A stretch of 5,285 nt of DNA from the NCBI GenBank assembly GCA_012729405.1, contig JAAYDH010000089.1, positions 1 to 5,285 on the forward strand, in the 5' to 3' direction. A program made the position numbers and the translations under genes. Origin of the DNA: Erysipelotrichaceae bacterium. GTDB taxonomy: Bacteria; Bacillota_I; Bacilli_A; RFN20; CAG-826. The notes below the pieces were generated by a model, which was given only the letters and a program-made list of their open reading frames with translations, was not told where the DNA came from and ran no database searches. Shown piece by piece: positions 1-4,957 of this stretch (its first letter is position 1; the number at the start of each line of letters is the position of its first letter).

Positions 1-1294
1 AAATGTTCGCTATATTCGTCTCCAGTTCACCGACATCTTAGGGACCATCAAAGCGGTGGAAATCCCAGTCAGCAAACTACCAGAAGCTCTGGAAGGAAAA
101 ATTATGTTTGATGGATCATCTATCGAAGGATTCGTTCGCATAAAGGAAGCCGATATGTATTTACGCCCGGATTTGGACACTTGGTTAATCATGTCCTTCG
201 AGGACATTCAATATGGAAAAGTCGCTCGACTAATTTGCGATGTGTACACCCCAAAAGGAGAACCGTTTGTTGGTGATCCCCGCTATGTCTTAAAAAGAAA
301 TGTCGAAAAGATGAAAGCGGCTGGTATTGATCGATTTAATGTGGGTTTTGAACCCGAGTTCTACCTCTTTAAAATTGGATCGGATGGCAAACCTGATGTC
401 AAAGCCTTCATCGATCGCGCCTCATACTTTGATCTCGCTCCTCTCGATGGTGCGGAATACGTGAGAAGGGACATCGCTCTCGAACTCGAGAAGCTTGGAT
501 TTGATGTTCAGACTGGTCACCACGAGGTGGGATTTGGTCAAAACGAAATTAACTTTGCCTATGATGATGTTTTAACGACTTGCGATCGCGTTCAGACATT
601 CAAACAAGTCGTCAAAGTAATTGCCCGTAAACACGGATACTATGCGACATTCATGCCCAAGCCCGTCGAAGGTATCGCTGGTAGTGGTATGCACACCAAC
701 TGCTCGCTGGCTGATGCCAAGGGGAACAATTTGTTCGCGGATAAAAAAAATCCAAACAAGCTCTCATTACTCTGCTTTAAGTGGATTAGTGGGATTATCA
801 AACACATTCGCCCGTTGAGCTTTGTTCTTAACCCAACAGTCAACTCATATAAACGTCTTGTCTCAGGTTACGAAGCCCCCATATATGCTTGTTGGAGCGA
901 TTCCAATCGCTCTTCTTTGATTCGCATACCGTCAAGCCACGGCAAGAGCAGCCGCACGGAAATCCGCTCGGTTGATCCAATGGCGAATCCTTACTTAGCC
1001 TTGTCAGCAATTCTAGCCGCTGGTTTAGATGGCATCCTCCACGTCAAAGATGATGAAGTCATTCCTCCAGTGCAAGATAATTTGTTTGCTCTTTCTAATG
1101 ACGAACTTAATCATTTAAAGGTCACACGCTTACCTGAATGTTTGAAAGACGCAATGGAAGAATTTAAAAAAGATGACCTTTTGCAAGAAGCCCTTGGCAA
1201 ACATGTCAGCGAGAAACTCATTGCTAGCAAGACCATTGAATGGGCAAGATATTCGACAGTCATCACTGATTACGAATTAAAACTATTCTTCTAA
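1..1294 (+). CDS. glnA: Glutamine synthetase, type I-alpha (5' end missing)
   Basis: ATP-dependent condensation of glutamate and ammonium to glutamine; the family forms a cytosolic dodecamer. The frame is open from base 2 to a TAA and gives 430 visible residues. It begins NVRYIRLQFTDILGT, which matches the family from about residue 17, so roughly 16 residues lie off the window and the GTG at 56 is internal. Visible landmarks are the beta-grasp N-terminus, MFDGSSIEGF, the EPEF metal-site strand, HHEV, GSGMH, the NPTVNSYKRL nucleotide-binding segment, the GYEAP flexible-loop glutamate, and NRS followed by RSVDP. The Arg of FVRI corresponds to the feedback-inhibition Arg62 of Bacillus GS. The adenylylation Tyr of GSI-beta (NLYDLP) is replaced in NLFALS, so this is an alpha-type enzyme not controlled by adenylylation. 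The tail ends DYELKLFF rather than the Trp-containing tail of B. subtilis. The promoter and any glnR partner are outside the window. Identity is very secure. Confidence 0.97.
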   Translation, partial: NVRYIRLQFTDILGTIKAVEIPVSKLPEALEGKIMFDGSSIEGFVRIKEADMYLRPDLDTWLIMSFEDIQYGKVARLICDVYTPKGEPFVGDPRYVLKRNVEKMKAAGIDRFNVGFEPEFYLFKIGSDGKPDVKAFIDRASYFDLAPLDGAEYVRRDIALELEKLGFDVQTGHHEVGFGQNEINFAYDDVLTTCDRVQTFKQVVKVIARKHGYYATFMPKPVEGIAGSGMHTNCSLADAKGNNLFADKKNPNKLSLLCFKWISGIIKHIRPLSFVLNPTVNSYKRLVSGYEAPIYACWSDSNRSSLIRIPSSHGKSSRTEIRSVDPMANPYLALSAILAAGLDGILHVKDDEVIPPVQDNLFALSNDELNHLKVTRLPECLKDAMEEFKKDDLLQEALGKHVSEKLIASKTIEWARYSTVITDYELKLFF

Positions 1295-1304
1295 CTAAGG
1301 GTAT

Positions 1305-1330
1305 AACTCAGGGTAAAACCTGAGTTTTTT
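1305..1330 (+). terminator. Rho-independent terminator of glnA
   Basis: A perfect 8-bp stem, AACTCAGG at 1305-1312 and CCTGAGTT at 1319-1326, encloses the loop GTAAAA. It runs into a T tract at 1325-1330. It starts 10 nt after the glnA stop codon and separates glnA from the tRNA gene. Confidence 0.92.
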
Positions 1331-1342
1331 ATATCAATAAAA

Positions 1343-1373
1343 TTGCAATACACAAATACATTTGTGGTATGAT
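1343..1373 (+). promoter_or_regulatory. Promoter of tRNA-Arg with palindrome in the spacer
   Basis: The -10 is TATGAT at 1368-1373, preceded directly by TGG, which makes an extended -10. The best -35 is TTGCAA at 1343-1348, giving a 19-bp spacer. Initiation is expected near 1380, just before the mature tRNA 5' end at 1382, so the precursor would have almost no 5' leader. Most of the spacer (1351-1366) is the palindrome CACAAAT-AC-ATTTGTG. The long spacer with a centred dyad resembles MerR-family promoters. The extended -10 could also work without an activator. Confidence 0.7.
1351..1366. repeat. 16-bp palindrome, candidate operator
   Basis: CACAAAT at 1351-1357 and ATTTGTG at 1360-1366 are perfect inverted 7-base arms around AC. 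The dyad centre (1358.5) lies almost at the middle of the spacer of the tRNA-Arg promoter. The sequence does not fit the GlnR/TnrA consensus TGTNA-N7-TNACA. A protein-binding role is inference from position and symmetry only. Confidence 0.45.
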
Positions 1374-1381
1374 ATGGGCAT

Positions 1382-1458
1382 GCGCCAATAGCTCAACTGG
1401 ATAGAGTATCAGACTTCGAATCTGAGGGTTGCGGGTTCAACTCCTGCTTGGCGTACCA
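1382..1458 (+). tRNA. tRNA-Arg (anticodon TCG)
   Basis: A full 77-nt cloverleaf with encoded CCA. The acceptor stem pairs 1382-1388 with 1448-1454, the last pair being G1-U72. The D stem is GCTC/GAGT, closing with G10-U25. The anticodon stem TCAGA/TCTGA is perfect and encloses CTTCGAA, with anticodon TCG at 1416-1418, which reads CGA. The variable region is GGGTT, the T stem GCGGG/CCTGC, and the T loop TTCAACT is canonical. A20 in the D loop (1401) is a known arginine identity element, and the discriminator is A73. CGA codons occur in glnA, so the tRNA serves codons used here. It has its own promoter and terminator and so appears monocistronic. Confidence 0.96.
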
Positions 1459-1472
1459 CGGATATTACAAGG

Positions 1473-1498
1473 CCTATTAATTGCTAATAGGTTTTTTT
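1473..1498 (+). terminator. Rho-independent terminator of tRNA-Arg
   Basis: A perfect 7-bp stem, CCTATTA at 1473-1479 and TAATAGG at 1485-1491, with loop ATTGC is followed by seven T residues at 1492-1498. It lies 14 nt beyond the CCA end, leaving a short 3' trailer for processing. Confidence 0.9.
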
Positions 1499-1543
1499 AT
1501 TTACAACACTAGGAAAAAAATATCCATCGATTTATTCTTCATT

Positions 1544-1549
1544 TATAAT
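1544..1549 (+). promoter_or_regulatory. Candidate -10 box for the Mbeg1-like hydrolase gene
   Basis: TATAAT at 1544-1549 is a perfect -10 consensus, with initiation expected near 1556. At 16-18 bp upstream only weak -35 matches are visible (for example TATCCA at 1521-1526). It overlaps the ATG at 1548, which is one reason to reject that codon as the start. If it is active, the transcript would begin at the ribosome binding site itself. Confidence 0.45.
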
Positions 1550-1555
1550 GAAATT

Positions 1556-1559
1556 AGGA
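1556..1559 (+). promoter_or_regulatory. Ribosome binding site that sets the start at 1566
   Basis: AGGA lies 6 nt before the ATG at 1566, a normal spacing. The alternative ATG at 1548 has only pyrimidine-rich sequence upstream and no Shine-Dalgarno match. The site therefore favours 1566. Confidence 0.65.
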
Positions 1560-1565
1560 ATAGAT

Positions 1566-2651
1566 ATGACGATTACCGAATGTGCAACCAGTTGTGGGGA
1601 TGTTTCCTTCAAAAAGAAACCGTTTGATGAGATCGATGGACTTATTTTATCGAATATCATTTACTGCGACTTTAATTATGCATATAAGAAATTAGGTAAC
1701 TTCGAGTCAGTTCCTCTTGACTTATTTTTGAAAGCCCTTCTTGAAAAGTATAAAAATCGCAAGATGAAAGAGGGTTTGTTTTTAGGGAGAAGACCGTCTT
1801 CTTTAGCTCAGCGAATCGCCAAAACTCTCCGTTATCGCGATATGATTGTTTCCGACTTCGAAGAGATGAATGATGAATCAAAAAACCTGCAGTTTGCAGC
1901 AATTTGCTTTCATATTTACCGCGATTTAATCTTTTTATGCTATCGCGGCACGGACGATTCACTGATGGGGTGGATGGAAAATCTCGACCTCTTTTTAGAA
2001 GAGAGAATGCCATCCCAGGTTTGCGGTCTTGATTACCTTAATCGGATGATGAAAAAGTATCCAGATGCGACTTTTATTCTCGGAGGTCATTCTAAGGGTG
2101 GTAATATCGCTGTTTATGCTGCGACATACTGCCAAGACGTCTATCAGGATCGAATTCAGAAAATATATTCCTATGATGGAACCGGATTCTATCCTGGCAC
2201 TTTTGATTATGAACGCTTTGAAAAAATGCAGGAACGCACCCTACTTGTCGTTCCATTTGACTGCGTGGTCGGCAATATTCTTGAACAACCGATTAGAAAC
2301 CGCATTATTGTTGCCTGCACAAAGAAAGGTTTGTTTTGCCACGACATCCATACTTGGAGAATCGAAAAAAATCACTTCATTCTTTCGAAGAGACAAATTT
2401 ATTCCAACCGCAGTTTAGGGACAGTCAAAGGTATTAATGAGATGGTTTATAATGATCCAATTGAGAAGCGGAGAGATTTTATCGAAGACTTTAACCGCGC
2501 GGTTAAAGCAACCCCCGCGAAGATGCTGATTGACTTAAAAAAAAGAATCACTCTTCCCCTACAGATTTATAAAAACCTATCGCTGCGCAGTAAAACAGTT
2601 ATCATCAAAACCATTCGCATACTCGTTGCGAATAATCTCAAGATTGATTAA
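1566..2651 (+). CDS. Mbeg1-like (DUF2974) alpha/beta-hydrolase
   Basis: A 361-residue, probably cytosolic protein of the lipase-like Mbeg1/DUF2974 family; no signal peptide or clear membrane segment is seen. The N-terminus, GDVSFKKKPFDEIDGLILS followed by YCDF, matches the family's opening block. Next come RGTDDSLMGW (about 127-136), which is the lipase_3-like oxyanion region, and the nucleophile elbow GGHSKGGN with Ser176. His259 in CHDIHTW sits where the family usually has QHD..W and is the likely catalytic His. The acid could be Asp204 (YSYDG) or Asp232. The segment PFDCVVG replaces the more usual PQSSIVG. The last 60 residues are basic. Start 1566 is chosen over 1548 because it has AGGA 6 nt upstream and the earlier ATG overlaps a perfect -10. 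The gene stands alone between a tRNA terminator and convergent eno. Substrate and role are unknown; the fold and active-site serine are well supported. Confidence 0.88.
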   Translation: MTITECATSCGDVSFKKKPFDEIDGLILSNIIYCDFNYAYKKLGNFESVPLDLFLKALLEKYKNRKMKEGLFLGRRPSSLAQRIAKTLRYRDMIVSDFEEMNDESKNLQFAAICFHIYRDLIFLCYRGTDDSLMGWMENLDLFLEERMPSQVCGLDYLNRMMKKYPDATFILGGHSKGGNIAVYAATYCQDVYQDRIQKIYSYDGTGFYPGTFDYERFEKMQERTLLVVPFDCVVGNILEQPIRNRIIVACTKKGLFCHDIHTWRIEKNHFILSKRQIYSNRSLGTVKGINEMVYNDPIEKRRDFIEDFNRAVKATPAKMLIDLKKRITLPLQIYKNLSLRSKTVIIKTIRILVANNLKID

Positions 2652-2660
2652 AAGATGAAG

Positions 2661-2690
2661 AAAAAACCCACCATATGGTGGGTTCTTTTA
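2661..2690. terminator. Bidirectional terminator shared by the hydrolase gene and eno
   Basis: AACCCACC at 2665-2672 pairs with GGTGGGTT at 2677-2684 around ATAT. A run of A precedes it (from 2661) and TTCTTTTA follows, so it works on both strands. The minus strand (eno) has the better uninterrupted T tract, and the plus-strand tract is broken by one C. It lies 9 nt after the hydrolase stop and about 15 nt after the eno stop. Confidence 0.9.
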
Positions 2691-2704
2691 TTTTGATTTA
2701 AAGA

Positions 2705-3997
2705 TTACTTCAAGTTGTAGAAGACTTCTTTGCCTTTAAATTGAGCGGTTTCGCCTAATTCTTCTTCAATTCTCATCAATTGATTGTATTTAGCAATACG
2801 GTCAGTACGGCTCATGGAACCGGTCTTGATTTGTCCAGCGTTTAAAGCGACGACTAAATCAGCAATGGTGGTATCTTCAGTTTCACCAGACCGGTGGCTG
2901 ACGACGCAGGTATAGCCTGCTCTCATGGCTTCTTGACAGCAATCAAGTGTTTCGGTTAAGGTGCCGATTTGGTTGAGCTTAATGAGGACGCTGTTGGCGA
3001 GTCCTTCTTCAATACCTTTCTTAACAATCTTGGGATTGGTAACGAATAAGTCGTCTCCGACGATTTGAATTTTGCCCGCTAAGCGATCAGTGAGTTTCTT
3101 CCAGCCCGCCCAGTCTCTTTCACCTAAACCATCTTCGATGGAGATGATTGGATATTTATCAACGAAAGACGCTAATAAGTCAATCATTTGATCAGTGGTT
3201 AATTCTCCACCTTTTGATTTTTTTAATTCGTACTTGCCGGTTTCGGTGTTGTAGAATTCGCTCGCAGCGACGTCCATCGCTAAACAGATATCAACACCTG
3301 GAACGTATCCGGCTTTTTTGATGGCTTCAACGATAACTTCTAATGGCTCTTCGTTGCTGCCGAGATTGGGAGCGAATCCGCCTTCATCACCGACTGCGGT
3401 GACATGGCCTTTTCCTTTTAAGACTTTCTTTAAAGCGTGGAAAATCTCAGCGCCCATGCGGAGAGCTTCGCGTAATGACTTGGCTCCGACAGGCATAATC
3501 ATATATTCTTGGAAGTCAACAGAACTGTCGGCATGGCTACCACCGTTGATGACGTTCATCATTGGAACAGGTAACATCTTTGCGTTTGGACCACCGAGAT
3601 ATTTGTAAAGTGGCAGTCCGTAGAAGTCGGCAGCGGCTCTAGCGACAGCAAGAGAGACACCTAAAATGGCGTTAGCGCCGAGTTTTTCTTTTGTCTCGGT
3701 ACCATCTAATTTGATCATTGTCTCGTCGATTAAGACTTGCTGATCGACTGATAAACCAATGAGTTCTGGAGCAATGATGTCGTTGACGTTATCAACGGCC
3801 TTTAAGACACCTTTGCCAAGAAATCTCATTTTATCTCCATCGCGGAGTTCTAACGCTTCTCTTTCGCCAGTCGAAGCGCCTGAGGGAACAATTGCCCTTC
3901 CGAAAGCACCAGATTCAGTATAGACTTCCACTTCGACAGTGGGGTTGCCGCGTGAATCGATGACTTCTCTAGCGTGAATTGAACTAATATATGGCAT
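2705..3997 (-). CDS. eno: Enolase (phosphopyruvate hydratase)
   Basis: Reversible dehydration of 2-phosphoglycerate to phosphoenolpyruvate in glycolysis; a cytosolic, Mg-dependent enzyme. Its 430 residues equal the length of B. subtilis enolase. The N-terminal domain opens with EVIDSRGNPTVE and carries the SGASTG loop (39-44), whose Ser closes on the active site. The barrel has GDEGGF with general acid Glu205, Mg ligands Asp242 (AMDVAASEF), Glu288 (SIEDG) and Asp315 (VGDDLF), catalytic base Lys340 in the signature LIKLNQIGTLTET, SHRSGETED with His368, Arg369 and Ser370, and Lys391. All expected catalytic residues are present. INGGSHADSSVDFQEY is a slight variant of the usual INGG.HA...D.QE block. 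The ATG has AGGAGG 5 nt upstream. The gene is divergent from gpmA, the preceding glycolytic step, and convergent with the hydrolase gene. It is not in the gapA-pgk-tpi operon layout common in Bacilli. Confidence 0.99.
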   Translation of the reverse strand: MPYISSIHAREVIDSRGNPTVEVEVYTESGAFGRAIVPSGASTGEREALELRDGDKMRFLGKGVLKAVDNVNDIIAPELIGLSVDQQVLIDETMIKLDGTETKEKLGANAILGVSLAVARAAADFYGLPLYKYLGGPNAKMLPVPMMNVINGGSHADSSVDFQEYMIMPVGAKSLREALRMGAEIFHALKKVLKGKGHVTAVGDEGGFAPNLGSNEEPLEVIVEAIKKAGYVPGVDICLAMDVAASEFYNTETGKYELKKSKGGELTTDQMIDLLASFVDKYPIISIEDGLGERDWAGWKKLTDRLAGKIQIVGDDLFVTNPKIVKKGIEEGLANSVLIKLNQIGTLTETLDCCQEAMRAGYTCVVSHRSGETEDTTIADLVVALNAGQIKTGSMSRTDRIAKYNQLMRIEEELGETAQFKGKEVFYNLK

Positions 3998-4002
3998 ACT
4001 CG

Positions 4003-4008
4003 CCTCCT
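4003..4008 (-). promoter_or_regulatory. Strong ribosome binding site of eno
   Basis: On the minus strand the site reads AGGAGG, a perfect Shine-Dalgarno core, 5 nt before the ATG. It fits a highly expressed glycolytic gene and confirms the start. Confidence 0.93.
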
Positions 4009-4022
4009 ATTTTTCTGTTGTT

Positions 4023-4052
4023 ATTATATATTAATAAAAGAAAAAATGGAAA
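4023..4052 (-). promoter_or_regulatory. Promoter of eno
   Basis: On the minus strand, TATAAT (4028 to 4023) is a perfect -10. TTTCCA (4052 to 4047) is a moderate -35 at an 18-bp spacing. Initiation is expected near 4016, giving a leader of about 18 nt that contains the ribosome binding site. Confidence 0.65.
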
Positions 4053-4102
4053 CCCAATACGATAATGAATATTTTTTCACTCAATCGATTCTTATTAGAA
4101 TG

Positions 4103-4131
4103 TTGAATTGTCCGCTTGGGCTAGGTAGAAT
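4103..4131 (+). promoter_or_regulatory. Promoter of gpmA
   Basis: TTGAAT at 4103-4108 (-35) and TAGAAT at 4126-4131 (-10) are separated by exactly 17 bp. Each is close to the sigma-A consensus. Initiation is expected near 4138, giving a leader of about 39 nt. It is about 50 bp from the divergent eno -35 and does not overlap it. Confidence 0.75.
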
Positions 4132-4138
4132 AAATAAG

Positions 4139-4158
4139 GATTATTTGTGATAATCACA
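4139..4158. promoter_or_regulatory. Overlapping inverted repeats in the gpmA leader
   Basis: Two symmetric elements share bases directly after the expected gpmA transcription start. GATTAT at 4139-4144 and ATAATC at 4150-4155 flank TTGTG and could form a small hairpin at the mRNA 5' end. TGTGAT-A-ATCACA at 4146-4158 is a perfect 13-bp dyad that could be a repressor site. They cannot both fold at once in RNA. Function is inferred from position and symmetry. Confidence 0.4.
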
Positions 4159-4164
4159 CCAATA

Positions 4165-4170
4165 GAGGAG
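4165..4170 (+). promoter_or_regulatory. Ribosome binding site that sets the gpmA start
   Basis: GAGGAG lies 6 nt before the ATG at 4177. The upstream in-frame GTG at 4147 sits inside the leader dyad, has no Shine-Dalgarno sequence, and would add ten residues before the conserved family N-terminus. Confidence 0.92.
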
Positions 4171-4176
4171 AAAATT

Positions 4177-4926
4177 ATGGAAAGAATCTTAGTGCTTGTC
4201 CGCCATGGCGAAAGCGAATGGAACAAGCTTAATCTATTTACTGGTTGGACAGATGTTGACTTATCTGTAACTGGTATTGAAGAAGCCAAAGCCGGAGGCA
4301 AGGCTTTAAAAGAGAGCGGCATTGAATTCGATGTCTGCTACACCTCCTACCTCAAACGCGCCATTCACACATTGAACTATGTCCTTGCTGAGATGGACCG
4401 TGAATTCTTACCCGTCTTTAAGACTTGGGAATTAAACGAACGTCACTACGGTGCTCTCCAAGGTTTGAATAAAGCGGAAACAGCTGCTAAATATGGTGAC
4501 GCCCAAGTCACTTTGTGGCGCCGTTCCTACGATGTACCACCCCCATCATTGGAAGAAGATGATAAAAGAAATGCTGCTTTTGCTCCTGCTTATCACAAAG
4601 TCGACAAGAAGCACATCCCTCTTGCGGAATCACTCTATAACACTGTTCAACGCGTTATTCCCTTCTACGATCGCGAAATTCTCCCTCGCTTAAAGAGAGG
4701 CGAAAATGTTTTGATTGCTGCTCACGGTAACTCCTTAAGAGCGTTAGTCAAATTCCTCAACGGTATCTCAGATGACGAAATCGTTGGAGTAAACATTCCG
4801 ACTGGTATCCCGCTTGTCTACAAGTTCGACGAGAATATGAAAGTTATTTCCCACGAATATCTCGGCGATCAAAAAGCGATTCAAGAGAAAATTCAAAGCG
4901 TCGCTAATCAAGCGAAGAAAAAGTAA
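4177..4926 (+). CDS. gpmA: 2,3-bisphosphoglycerate-dependent phosphoglycerate mutase
   Basis: Interconverts 3- and 2-phosphoglycerate in glycolysis through a phosphohistidine intermediate primed by 2,3-bisphosphoglycerate; cytosolic. The 249 residues match the usual 248-250. LVRHGESEWN supplies Arg9 and the phosphorylated His10. FTGWTDVDLS follows, then Arg61 (YLKRA), Glu88 in ELNERHYGALQGLNK as the proton donor/acceptor, RRSYDVPPP (115-123), and AAHGNSLRALVK with the second catalytic His183, then IPTGIPLVY. All catalytic residues are present, and the full-length loops separate it from short phosphatase-like family members. The tail is Lys-rich (QAKKK). The start at 4177 has GAGGAG 6 nt upstream and gives the standard N-terminus. 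It is divergent from eno, whose product takes the next step. This is the cofactor-dependent type, unlike the Mn-dependent GpmI used by B. subtilis. Confidence 0.98.
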   Translation: MERILVLVRHGESEWNKLNLFTGWTDVDLSVTGIEEAKAGGKALKESGIEFDVCYTSYLKRAIHTLNYVLAEMDREFLPVFKTWELNERHYGALQGLNKAETAAKYGDAQVTLWRRSYDVPPPSLEEDDKRNAAFAPAYHKVDKKHIPLAESLYNTVQRVIPFYDREILPRLKRGENVLIAAHGNSLRALVKFLNGISDDEIVGVNIPTGIPLVYKFDENMKVISHEYLGDQKAIQEKIQSVANQAKKK

Positions 4927-4932
4927 AAAAAG

Positions 4933-4957
4933 AAGTCTCCTAGTTGGGAGACTTTTT
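4933..4957. terminator. Bidirectional terminator of gpmA and the CrtO-like gene
   Basis: AAGTCTCC at 4933-4940 pairs with GGAGACTT at 4947-4954 around TAGTTG. A T tract at 4953-4957 follows on the plus strand. The A run at 4925-4931 gives a seven-T tract on the minus strand, so both converging genes can end here. It starts 6 nt after the gpmA stop. The stop codon of the minus-strand gene (4940-4942) lies at the stem-loop junction. Confidence 0.9.

Noticed and set aside
56..58. GTG at 56 as the glnA start
   Set aside because: The frame is open upstream to the window edge and encodes conserved family residues, so the gene is cut by the edge and this GTG is an internal valine.
582..589. GCGATCGC octamer like the cyanobacterial HIP1 repeat
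   Set aside because: It is a single occurrence inside a conserved coding stretch, where GAT-CGC codons explain it. Nothing else looks cyanobacterial.
1672..2013. A 113-codon open frame antisense to the hydrolase gene
   Set aside because: It lies wholly inside a gene with clear family motifs, has no recognisable domain, and looks like a chance antisense frame.
2065..2418. A 117-codon open frame in another phase within the hydrolase gene
   Set aside because: It overlaps the conserved GHSKGGN coding segment in the wrong frame. The gene itself is continuous, so this is not a frameshift remnant.
3318..3608. A 96-codon open frame antisense to eno
   Set aside because: It is a shadow of the enolase coding strand, with no ribosome binding site or domain of its own.
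4021..4037. AT-only inverted repeat TTATTA/TAATAA over the eno -10
   Set aside because: It is low-complexity AT sequence that includes the consensus -10, so its symmetry is expected by chance.
4147..4149. GTG at 4147 as the gpmA start
   Set aside because: It has no ribosome binding site, lies in the leader dyad, and adds ten non-family residues. The ATG at 4177 has GAGGAG at good spacing and gives the standard N-terminus.
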